Positions 10,780 through 18,988 of a stretch of 20,740 nucleotides of DNA are shown here, piece by piece. The first letter of the stretch is position 1, and each line of letters begins with the position of its first letter. A program made the translations under genes and the position numbers. Under the pieces are notes generated by a model that searched no databases, had not been told where the DNA came from, and was given only the letters and a program-made list of their open reading frames with translations. The DNA comes from Dimargaris cristalligena (taxonomy: Eukaryota; Kickxellomycota; Dimargaritomycetes; Dimargaritales; Dimargaritaceae): positions 1 through 20,740 of the forward strand of contig JANBQC010000512.1 in the NCBI GenBank assembly GCA_027576995.1, in the 5' to 3' direction.

Positions 10780-11963
10780 ATGGACTTGGCTCCCCAAGTA
10801 AGTTCAAGTCCCCTCCTCTCATGTATACATATATTCTATAATAGACAAGTGGTAGTGGAAACCCCGCGTGGTATTTGGCAGCCTAGTACCCTCAGATATT
10901 CTGAAATGCCCGACTACGACTTCGTTTCCGCCAAGGAGCCTGTCAGTCTTTCCCAAAGTTATTATATTATCCGGATAACCCCCCCCCCCGGCGGACTAAT
11001 TCCAACTGACTATCACCCTTACTATCTTTTCGGCCATTTGGCATTGCTTCCACCTGGATTAGGCACCCTGCAATGAAAAGTCCGATGAAATCCGGTTGAT
11101 TCTAAAGAAGGTCGGTTGTTGGACGGGCTATTTATCACCCCGTAAAGCCTATGTGTCTAGAATTTTTAAGGGGTGGACAGTCATTTCTCTCCCTCCTAGA
11201 CATCGGTTTATATAAGATTGTATATATTTTTAATGGCCCAATTCACCATAGGTAATGTGGCATATTAGACTTATTATATCCCGGATTCTTGCTATCATTC
11301 ACCCCAATCCCAATGTGGCACACCTCTAGGCAATCGATATCGTGGTGGACAATAGCGAATATAAACATAGCAAGGTGGTGGAATGGAATGGCTCGATCCT
11401 GGAATACGCCCTCCGTAAAATTACCGCCCTGCCCCGGTCACAGCCCTACAAGTATATTGGTATGTGATTTTAGTTTGGACCTACCGACTCCCATGATTGC
11501 ATTATTCGGCAGCCGGTTAGTTGGATAACGACCGCTTAATTCCTACTGGGTTCTACTATTCAATCTAATATCTACATTTTTTTTTGTCCAATTATACCAA
11601 CCCATGCAATTCTAATCTGCCAGTGACATGCAAAATCATCCAAAATAACGGCCACGGCTACCACTCTTGCTCAACTGGCACTTGGAACCCGCAAACGGAC
11701 GGTACGTTGTCCTAATTTGCATACTTATATATATATATATATATACTAGGCCAGAATCTCCCCATCTCCTTGGTAAGAATGCGTCCTAAGTACGTATGTC
11801 ATTGTATTGAATTGGCGCTGGGTGACTAATACTTATATACCACAACCCAATTTGAATTCACTATTACGATTTCGGGCCATAATCAGAACACATTACATAT
11901 AAATTTGACACCAACAACATGATTGTGGTCGTAGATGTCTTTTCGCTGGCCGCATCGTCTTAA
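10780..11963 (+). CDS. TCTEX1: Dynein light chain, Tctex1 type, 5 exons
   Basis: Small dimeric subunit of the cytoplasmic dynein motor that binds the intermediate chain and cargo adaptors. Exons are 10780-10797, 11063-11110, 11330-11459, 11624-11701 and 11887-11963 (phases 0, 0, 1, 1), giving 116 aa; family members are about 113. Family signatures appear in order. SDEIRLILKKAID matches the first helix (SDEV..IVKE.ID in animals). YKHSKVVEWNGSILEYAL is the second helix, and QPYKYIVTCKIIQNNGHG is the first strand pair. STGTWNPQTD covers the WD..TD loop, and MIVVVDVFSLA is the last strand. Exon 1 codes only six residues (MDLAPQ) and is the least certain part; an in-frame ATG at 10906 before a GTCAGT is an alternative. 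The donor of exon 2 (GTCGGT at 11111) is unusual. No single long frame exists, so the gene is visible only after splicing. Confidence 0.9.
11726..11745. repeat. (TA)n microsatellite in Tctex intron 4
   Basis: Pure TA repeat within the fourth intron of the dynein light chain gene, about 25 nt after the donor at 11702. Confidence 0.75.
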
Positions 11964-12087
11964 TTTGGTGGTTCCCACGTAATACATATACTATTGGGCA
12001 GCCACTTATCGAGCGTAGATTAGATTAAGGTATCCCATACTTGGGGATAGCCCCCTTGCGTTTCATTCTTTATCACTCCGTTTCCCA

Positions 12088-12093
12088 TTTATT
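12088..12093 (-). terminator. Putative polyadenylation signal for the small - strand gene
   Basis: TTTATT on the + strand reads AATAAA on the - strand, about 100 nt beyond the TAA stop at 12193-12191. It lies in the 227-nt space between two convergent genes and supports the - strand reading of the neighbouring small gene. Confidence 0.4.
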
Positions 12094-12190
12094 ACTCGGT
12101 ACATAGCTTAACGGGGTTACCAACCGGGTGAGTTACCCTCTACCGTCTCTACTTTTCAGTCAGGGGTGTTGCTATATATGTAAATGCATC

Positions 12191-12762
12191 TTATTGCATC
12201 GGGTCCAGCCTCTCTAAACGCCGCATGGCATTTCGAATCCAACGTAACTGTCGTGTAGTGACTCTTCTTTTTTGACGCGCAAGCTGCTCCTGCTCCTGAT
12301 TGTCATTTTTTTATAATGGCATACCCATATATAGTGGTGGCTCACTCAAATATCAGTATATTATTAATATGAGTTAGGCCCATAGTGAAATGCCATATTT
12401 ATATATATGGCTAATGGGGTGGATGTTTATGGAATACTTCGATTCTAAGTGTTATTCCTAAGGGGGCAGGATATTAAAGTATACTGTTTACTTCTTACCG
12501 ATTGGTCAGGCGATGTTGCCGCAGGCAAGTCTCTTTGGGTAATAGGTAGATTGCTACCTAGACGATTCGGGGCAGAAGTGTCCTTCGTTTCGGGGGCTGC
12601 TTCATTATCTTCCGATGGATCAACTTTTTCTGAACGAATTCGCGCTTGGTTTTGGTAGAAATACAGTCGCTGTTGTCGATGATTCATCGAAGGGCCCATT
12701 TGCGCCCTACCATGATACCGTATGGAAATGCCAAAGGTATTTCATATTTGGTTACTTTTCTA

Positions 12763-12793
<31 letters not shown>

Positions 12794-12915
12794 CAACCCT
12801 GTAATTGTGTACTCTATTGGCAGTTAAATGATCAAATCCGCTCCCAAATAGGTAAACCATAATTGATACCAGGATTACAGGGTTCGACTTACTGGTATTT
12901 TTGGGACCAGTTCAT
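12191..12915 (-). CDS. Small basic/disordered protein, unrecognised, 3 exons
   Basis: Exons in order are 12915-12893, 12706-12499 and 12295-12191, joined through introns of 186 and 203 nt with donors GTAAGT and GTAAGA and CAG/TAG acceptors. Phases (2, then 0) match exactly, giving 111 aa. The ATG lies in ACCACCATGA, a strong start context. The product begins MNWSQKYQAQMGPSMNHRQQ. A Tyr/Phe/Gln patch (LYFYQNQARIR) follows, then an acidic, Ser/Thr/Pro/Asn-rich middle (about 36-78). It ends in a very basic, probably helical tail (EQEQLARQKRR...RQLRWIRNAMRRLERLDPMQ). No signal peptide or membrane segment is visible. I recognise no family. The opposite strand has a frame over exon 2, but no comparable start and splice sites. 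Likely real because start, two introns, stop and AATAAA all agree. Confidence 0.6.
12763..12793. repeat. (AT)n-(AG)n compound microsatellite
   Basis: TA repeat passing into AG repeat on the + strand, inside intron 1 of the small - strand gene, where it reads as a pyrimidine-rich CT tract followed by TA. Confidence 0.75.
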
Positions 12916-13651
12916 GGTGGTAATACTGAGTGTAGGTATTAGGTAACTCTGTGTTTGTCAATTAATAAGTGTTGTAATAATGCGAAGCGAGTGGAATATG
13001 GGTCTTGGAATTGTTGACGGGCAAGGTAAAGAATAAATCCGGGCTCGTGGGTAGTACTTATAGAAGAGTCAAGTGATTCCTTCCCAAGAGAATAAATGCG
13101 CATATACCTATATATTCACTATATAGTAAGAAGTTATTGATGGTTAAGGCATAGTCTCTCAATGTGCAAGAGTTGTTGGTGAGAATAAATTATGGGGTTT
13201 GAAGAAGGGGAATCGGCTTAGAGTTATTAGGGGGTTATTGGCGTGGAGGAAACCACACCTGCCAATGTAAAATACATATGGGTGAAATTCAAGCCAGCTG
13301 TATAAGGTTTTACATAATACGTGTATGGACGAATACATGTGAGAATATCTTTTAACCAGTAATATTGGCCTCATCCAATGGATTTTTCGTTATACAGCCT
13401 GAATGAACTTCTCCCATATCGATTGTATCTAAGGACTAGTGTACTGATGTAGTGCTGCAAAGTGCAGAATCGGGAAAGTTTATTCATTATCCCTTTTACT
13501 TGTTTATATACTTCCCGATATTCTCCCCTAGTTCATATAGTGTTGCATATTATGGGGTTCGGGAAGCCTTTTCTCCTATCAAACCGGATCAATCATTATC
13601 AGTTTCAACATCTTCCCGTTTCATATAACGGAGGCATCCTCATCGGGCCGT
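12916..13651. other. Upstream of the small - strand gene, no supported gene
   Basis: AT-rich sequence, probably the promoter and leader of the - strand gene starting at 12915. The - strand has a 71-codon frame at 13374-13159, and the + strand a 64-codon frame at 13462-13656. Both have unbiased composition and no recognisable domain, and I do not support them. A small hairpin motif CTGCAAAGTGCAG lies at 13455-13467. Confidence 0.4.
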
Positions 13652-14250
13652 TGTAGGAGCTAGCTGTTACCGTCGTAGCTGCTGGAGGAAGTTAGTGTCC
13701 AGAGCTGACCATGGGGCAGCAGTGTACCTCATCGAGAAGGGGCAAACCCCTCCCGCTGCCCGACTGAGGGCTGTAAAAATCCTCATCCTTAGTTTGAGGT
13801 CTGGGGTATTTAAACCCACCAGTTTTGCTCCCTAAATCGGGGAGTGAAAAACCTAGCAGTATATATTATTTCCATTCGATCCTTAGCATTCATTATAAAA
13901 TAAAAAAACCCTTCTAGTCATTGTATTTCAAAGAAGTCATCGAGGGTGAAGCAGCAAGTAGCCACGATTTCCTATTTATCAATCATCATTCGACTATATT
14001 TTTTTAAAAACCAATAACAATCATTGATCCCCTTACCACGTTACCAATAATTCATAACATGTTTCGCTCCAGTCGCAATCGATCGGTCTCTCCGCAGGAG
14101 ACTTTGGCGTCACCGTTACCCTCCCGGCCTGAATCCCCAAATTTACGAATGTCTGGGCCGACTTCTGTGTCTCGCTCCGGGTCTTCTCATCCCGGCAGGC
14201 AAATTGTCACCCCTCCCGGATCCCCGGGGCGAGGCATTACACTAATGTAG
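13652..14250 (+). mobile_element. Possible retroelement leader (LTR-like) with a truncated gag-like start
   Basis: From 13652 (TGTAGGAGC...) the sequence has higher GC. It then shows a TATA-like box (GGTATTTAAACCC, 13805-13817), an AT-rich stretch with AATAAA-like words near 13895-13905, and an A/C-rich leader. At 14059 an ATG opens 63 codons rich in Ser, Pro, Arg and Gly (MFRSSRNRSVSPQET...), stopping at 14250. Such Ser/Pro/Arg-rich starts are common in fungal Ty3-type gag proteins but also in ordinary disordered proteins. No matching second LTR or pol lies downstream. If it is a retroelement it is a fragment; equally it could be a truncated host gene with its own promoter. Confidence 0.25.
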
Positions 14251-15025
14251 TATCTCGTATATAGGCACTGGTTAACCAGAGCAGAAAACCGCAAGACTAA
14301 ATATACATTGTCAACTGTGTTTAAATGGTGTCTATAGATGGAGTAGCTTTCACACCCCTTCATAAGTTCTCGCTGGCTAAAGAAAATCATTATGCCTTGG
14401 GGGTTCCCCCTTTGTATGCCCCTTGAGTACCGTAGTAATAGTAGCCGTTTGGATTAGCGCACCAATATCCACCCAACCGAGGTGTATCATCGGGCTGCTC
14501 TCCGCACAGAATATGGGATTCTACAGTATCCCTTATAACCACTGGACAATCTCATCATAATCTTGTATTGCTGCATAGTGCAGGGCTGGGGAATATTTCA
14601 GTTATATCAAGCTTTATCAACTATGGTCATTTCCGAAATCTTTAGCATTATGGCAAGGACAATGTAGTCATCGGGGCTAACGAAGGAATCTTTGGCCGTT
14701 TCTGAAACCGAGTAGTGGAAAGTCGGTCACTGAAATGAAATTATGTTTGATAACCGAGGCCGTCAATAACGAAGGTCCCCTTGCTGGTGACCGCGCGGAC
14801 ACCTCCGGGTTTATTCATATCAGTTATAAAGTTAGTCGTATTTAAACTTGTCGATTTTGATCAAAAGATGGGGAGGGTAACCCAGTGGCTGATTTTGAGT
14901 TTAGCTCTATAGCCATAGGTATTAATCCCGAGAATTCCCCTAAATTAATATGCGTAACTGCTCTTAGATTTATCTCTGTTAAAGTACTCCTTGGCTACAA
15001 TCTAGAGAAGAAATCAGCAGGGGCG
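14251..15025. other. Unassigned sequence left of the CpG-free block
   Basis: About 775 bp without a supportable gene. CpG dinucleotides are still frequent here (for example near 14625, 14670-14700, 14755-14810), and the last one is at 15024-15025. The hairpin motif seen at 13455 recurs with one change at 14571-14583 (CTGCATAGTGCAG). Confidence 0.4.
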
Positions 15026-15239
15026 ATGTTAAAAGTAGCCATAATCTCTTAAGTATGCAATTGTTGATACAGCTTTATAGGTAAATTGGGTTTCTTATAC
15101 TATCTATAAAACACATTGCTTGTTAATTTATTAGGTTGCATCTGTCCCAAGGCTGTTATGTCTCACAATTAGAGTCATCATCATTGCCTCTGACCTTTTT
15201 TCCTCAATCCCCTCCAGATAAATTGTTTGTACTGACTAT

Positions 15240-15795
15240 TATGCTGGCAAAACTGACCTAATATGGTCAATAACACCTTTCCAAATAACTAACCAGTATG
15301 AGGCCTTATAGTACCATAGTGGTACCTTCCTAAAGCAATACCTGGCACTGTGATTGTTATCTATTTCCAATCCCCCACCAGTTGCTACCATTTGGCTCTA
15401 CCCTTTACATTAAAGTGTCAATCTAAAGCTTTCTGAATTTCCAGCTGAGTTTTCCAAATATCAGCATCTCCCAACTAGTGGCTCTGCTATTACTTTTAGG
15501 TATAAGCCCCTGGCAGTAACTGTGTATTTCAATATCCTTCTCATGCCAGTCAATTGGTTCCTTAGCTTACATTCTCATTTTTTATTCCAATTAATCCTTA
15601 TTTACTCACTTTAGTATTAGTAGATATGTACCTCCCACTAATTATTTGTTAAGTCCTCTGTCACCCAGGTTATCCATTCTTAGTCCATTAAGAGTCCTAA
15701 GAATAGGCTTCTCATGGTAGATGGGGCTTAGGCTCAGCCAAGCAGGTCCTAGCATTAGGTTGGGGCATAGTACTAACTAATAAAGGCTACAGGAT
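15240..15795 (-). pseudogene. Ty1/copia-type pol fragment (end of reverse transcriptase into RNase H), decayed
   Basis: Read on the - strand, segments typical of copia polyproteins appear in the expected order, although in shifting frames. LVSTMP (PVSTPM type) is at about 15780-15759, and a P..REA-like piece at about 15720-15706. YISTNT, with ENV following, is at about 15632-15580. RRILKYTVTARGLYLK starts at about 15543, followed by EPLVG and DAD.W. In intact elements these correspond to PYREAIGSL, YLSTNTRPD, HW...KRILRYLKGT...GL and LVGY.DADW. Several stops and frameshifts break it, and the conserved RNase H end is barely visible. Identification rests on order and spacing of short motifs, so it is probable rather than certain. 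Confidence 0.55.
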
Positions 15796-15948
15796 GCAGG
15801 TATAAGCAAGGGACATGTAGTGAGCACACTTACTAGTTAATACAAGGGGGGTAAGTATATATAGGGTTTATTGGGATAAACTAGGGGGTCAGAATAAGCT
15901 AAGGAATAGAACCAGTCCCAGTGGGGCACAGTTATATATATGCAGGAG

Positions 15949-16150
15949 CAACTCCAGAGGGAGGTCCCCAGAGGAGGATATTACTAAGACTAAGGTATAA
16001 TAAATAAGCTGACTGGACAGCTGTGAAGACTTGGAAGACTCTGTTAGGAACTAGAAGAGCCTTCAGATCAGCACTGGAGTAATTAGTGTGAACCAAGGAG
16101 TCCAGAAGGGGAACTATTATATGATATAGGGTAATCCCATTGTAGTGAAC
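15949..16150 (+). repeat. Diverged direct repeat, copy 1
   Basis: Begins ACTCCAGAGGGAGGTCCC and continues with GAGGAT, AGACTAA, a GAAGACTCT...AGAAGAG core and a ...GTAATCCCAT end. It matches copy 2 (16724-16935) over about 200 bp in the same orientation, with many transitions. The frame opening with TPEGGP is interrupted by stops. Confidence 0.7.
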
Positions 16151-16205
16151 TTACCACATTTTCTACTTACTTTTATTTTTTATATATTTTTCACACCTAT
16201 CAGAA

Positions 16206-16720
16206 CAGTGCCCCTGCCCCTGATAAGTATAGTCATTTTTCCTCTATTTTCATTATTATAGTATTTTTTCCATTAGTATATTTTTATACCCTTGACTATG
16301 ATGCACCCCTGCCCCTGGCCAGACTGTACCCCTGCATTCACACTGCCCCTGGCCTGACTGTGCCCCTGTTCAAAGTACAGTTAAATATAGCTTTCTCCCT
16401 TTCCCTTTTTCCCTTCTATTATTTCACATTGAATTTATTAGTTACCCAAGTATTACCTATCCTTTGTGATGACTAATACTATTATCTGGGAACTCCCTTC
16501 CCTTTCCCTCTGCTTAGTCATCTAATGTTCTGGGACCTTCTCTCCCTTTCTCTATTATTCATCTATCTTTTCATTTAGGATTCCCCTTTTGGGTATAAAT
16601 ACTCCCACTTGCTGCCATCTCTTGGAACAGTAAGTCTATCATCACCTTTCCCTTCTTATCATCTATTTTTTCAAATAAAGTTCAGTTTTTAAGGATTTAA
16701 TTTCAGTTCTTTATAATGCA
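16206..16720 (+). mobile_element. LTR-like segment (promoter and polyA signal) between the direct repeats
   Basis: Starts in a cluster of TGCCCCTG words (16208-16375), followed by C/T-rich sequence. It then has a TATA box in GGGTATAAATACTCCC (16591-16606) and, about 85 nt later, AATAAA (16674-16679). Close spacing of TATA and polyA signal is characteristic of an LTR. A short ATG frame beginning MTPEGGPKERILQRL follows at 16722 and is soon stopped. I cannot define the ends or find a partner LTR in the window. Confidence 0.4.
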
Positions 16721-16723
16721 AAT

Positions 16724-16935
16724 GACTCCAGAGGGAGGTCCCAAGGAGAGGATACTACAAAGACTAATGGATAGGTAAATAGGCCAACCAGATGCCTATT
16801 AGTATCTAGAAGACTCTAATAGTAACCAGAAGAGTCTAATAGATTAGCAATTGAGTGATTAGTGCAATAAGGCACAGTCTGGCCAGGGGGAGGTTATATA
16901 ATAAATGGTGATCCCATGGTACTAAGTGTGACTAT
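16724..16935 (+). repeat. Diverged direct repeat, copy 2
   Basis: Begins ACTCCAGAGGGAGGTCCC like copy 1 and keeps the same order of blocks (GAGGAT, AGACTAATGG, GAAGACTCT, CAGAAGAGTCT, GTGATCCCAT). Starts are 775 bp apart, so the repeats may be two decayed copies of an element's leader or gag start. Differences between copies are mostly transitions. Confidence 0.7.
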
Positions 16936-16984
16936 GGGAAAGCTAATATAGTGCTATAAGGCCTAATATAATCAGACATCAAGT

Positions 16985-17566
16985 TAGCTGGATTAGGGTG
17001 GATTAGATGATCCAATAATGGGGACTAACATATATAAAAATATATTACTAAGAAGGTCTAACCACACCATATAGATAAAACTGTCAAATATTGAAGTGGG
17101 GGTATTAAGCTTTAAAGCTATATTACATCCAGTGGTATTGGCTGTATGGCTAAAATTGACTAAATACTTGACCAGCACCTCTATAAGAGTGTCCTTAAGG
17201 AGTATCTGCTCTCCATAGTTGAAAATTATCAAATTAGCATTAATAAAATGATCTTATAACAGGATAATAACCCCAAATATATAGCCAAATCTGCCTAAAA
17301 ATGTCTTGCCAAGCAGAGATTTGAGGTTATAGAGTGGCCTGCACAGTCCCTGGACCTTAACCCCTTTGGAAACATGTGGGTCCTTCCCAAAAATTGTCTC
17401 TACCATAACTTCAAATGGCCTCCTAAGGGGATACTTGAACACTGGGAAAGGATTTAAGAAACTTGGCCTGCAGTTATCAAAGAGGAGTACCAAAGGGTCA
17501 TTAGTACCATGGCCGAGTGTTGCAAACAGTTTATTGCCAATAAGGGTTACTGGATAGACTATTAGC
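16985..17566 (+). pseudogene. Tc1/mariner-type transposase, 3' half, with many stop codons
   Basis: One reading frame runs from about 16998 to 17566 without a frameshift and matches the C-terminal half of Tc1-family DDE transposases in order. VKY-(stop)-SGG stands for VKHGGGS. GIGCMAKID and LDQHLYKSVLKEYLL follow. QDNNPKY at about 17262 stands for the catalytic QDN.PCH/QDNDPKH segment; its Asp is the second acidic residue. FEVIEWPAQSLDLNPFGNMW at about 17320 contains the third acidic position as Gly in place of Glu (usually NPIEN.W). EHWERI, CCKQFIANKGYW and a TAG stop close it. About nine in-frame stops and His-to-Tyr, Thr-to-Ile and Pro-to-Leu changes point to C-to-T mutation. The N-terminal half is absent, so this is an inactive remnant. 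Confidence 0.8.
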
Positions 17567-17596
17567 CATCATTTTTGAATTTTTTTTATTTTTTTA

Positions 17597-17813
17597 TGGC
17601 AACCCCAAAAAGTTTATCTATGCACCAATCTTTATTAAATCCCATATCTTGCCGTAAAATAAAGCAATAAACTTATAGTTTTAAACGGGTATACTAGAAA
17701 CAGGGCTTTTCGCAGTAGTATTTATTTATTTATATCTTCCCTAGGTGCTGAGAAATCGCTATTCAAATCCAAAAGTGCAAATTATTGATATACTTTTTGG
17801 AGCCACTATATAC
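17597..17813. repeat. Imperfect inverted repeat downstream of the transposase remnant
   Basis: TGGCAACCCCAAAAAGTTTATC at about 17598-17619 is matched, inverted, by GATATACTTTTTGGAGCCACTA at about 17787-17808; both share TGGC..CC-AAAAAGT-TATC. The arms are about 170 bp apart. They could be the end of the Tc1-like element or the termini of a small nonautonomous copy. The left partner of the main element is not visible. Confidence 0.35.
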
Positions 17814-17974
17814 CCACCAGCATCTTGCATAGTGATTCTATTTACCAATACTTGGGCCATCAGCAATATATTGCCTCCTTACTTCACGTGCATCTAATAT
17901 ATATCTTCTCACCCTGGGATATTTACTGCTGTTGCTTTAGAGAGCTCCTTGTACACATATTCGAGTTATGACAC

Positions 17975-18960
17975 ATGGCATACCCGACGAACAATGCTGA
18001 CCCTGCACCCCATTCTAACCTGAGTGGACGGGAATTCCTGGTCTGGATTCTCCACCCCTCTCAGCAACACCTCGGCAAGCTAATCATTCAGTGCCTCGAC
18101 AACCGGGACCAATTCAACCTGGCCGGTGTATGTCATACTCTCGGCCCTCTCATCACACTGACCTACGACCTTTTGCTTAAGATCCCAAGCAATATTATAT
18201 GAGATAATTGTCTTTACCAATTCCTCGAGTACCACCACCCCAGAGTTCAATATCTCTATATTAATACCATGGCTGAGACATCCTCGCTTTGGATACTTGG
18301 TGCCTGCTTTATGTTCTAAACCATTTTTACGCCAACCCACCTTGAGCTTGACCTAGAGCATTTGTATCACTGGAAACTCCTCACGGACTGCCTCCCCATC
18401 TTTGCCACTCCACTCAGGAAAGCGCCGGTCCATATTAGTTGAGCCTGTTCATGGCAATATTGTCGGAATTACTTTCAAACCCTTGACCTATCGTCTGAGA
18501 CCACAGTTGCATTAAGTCAAATCAAGTCCCTGAATCTACATTTGCTTACTCCAACCTTTGATGCTGAATCCATTATATGGTTTCTTACTCCATTTACTGG
18601 TATACAGTAACTTGGTTTGAACTTTTCTCAAGCCAATCGTGATATATTTTAAATGAGCTTGAATAGTTTGTCTCATCTAACCCATTTATCCGTATTCTCT
18701 GGGACCTGTGATATTCCCCACCTTATTTCTACTAATCAGGTGAATCTGAGTCAGTTAGTGTTGTTTAAATTCAGTTGTAATTAGTGTGGTGGCGCTAATG
18801 CAGCTTTGGCCAATATAGCAGTGATCAGCTTTCCTCACTTAAAAAACCTAGAAATCCAGTTTACTCTTGGCCAATATGGCCTGGGAATAGCTGTCGGATA
18901 AATGTGCTGATTCTCTTTGTCCAACCTTGGCCCAAGGTTACTTCACTTACTTTAACTGGC
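17975..18960 (+). pseudogene. F-box/leucine-rich-repeat-like pseudogene, one frame with ten stops
   Basis: The ATG at 17975 opens 75 codons with an F-box-like segment (LGKLIIQCLDNRDQFNLAGVCHTLGPL, about residues 32-58) resembling the core of F-box substrate adaptors. After a TGA at 18200 the same frame continues for nearly 1 kb with regularly spaced Leu-rich stretches: VQYLYI, HLELDLEHL, TLDLSSE, IKSLNLHLL, LSHLTHLSVF, LSQLVLFKF, HLKNLEIQF and RLLHLL. In-frame stops are at 18200, 18317, 18440, 18608, 18650, 18782, 18899, 18908, 18953 and 18983. Several sit where CAA, CAG, CGA or TGG would fit, and no frameshift is needed. Intact relatives would be F-box LRR proteins recruiting targets to an SCF ubiquitin ligase. 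CpG is present here, unlike in the block to the left. Confidence 0.6.
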
Positions 18961-18988
18961 AGTAACCTGCTGTGTGAGGTCATAATGA

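Larger units (their letters stand above)
15026..17513. mobile_element. CpG-free block of nested, decayed transposable elements
   Basis: Reading every line and line boundary, I find no CG dinucleotide from 15026 to 17513, about 2.49 kb of roughly 40 percent GC in which about a hundred would be expected by composition. CpG is common on both flanks. The block contains a copia pol remnant, an LTR-like segment, two diverged direct repeats and a Tc1/mariner transposase remnant. The even absence of CpG fits long-term loss of methylated cytosines from repeats. Confidence 0.85.

Noticed and set aside
10906..11076. ATG at 10906 and the long unspliced frame 10780-11076 as the dynein light chain N-terminus
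   Set aside because: The frame beyond 10797 shows no Tctex similarity; splicing 10797 to 11063 uses a perfect GTAAGT donor and gives an intron of normal size and a product of family length.
12449..12658. Open frame of 69 codons on the + strand
   Set aside because: It overlaps exon 2 of the - strand gene, whose start context, two introns with matching phases and AATAAA signal give a much better explanation.
13159..13374. 71-codon - strand frame
   Set aside because: No recognisable domain, and the AG/GT sites around it do not join in frame to any neighbouring exon.
17975..18960. Reassigned stop codons (TAA/TAG/TGA read as sense) as explanation of the interrupted frame
   Set aside because: Intact genes in the same window end normally with TAA or TAG and contain no in-frame stops inside conserved domains.
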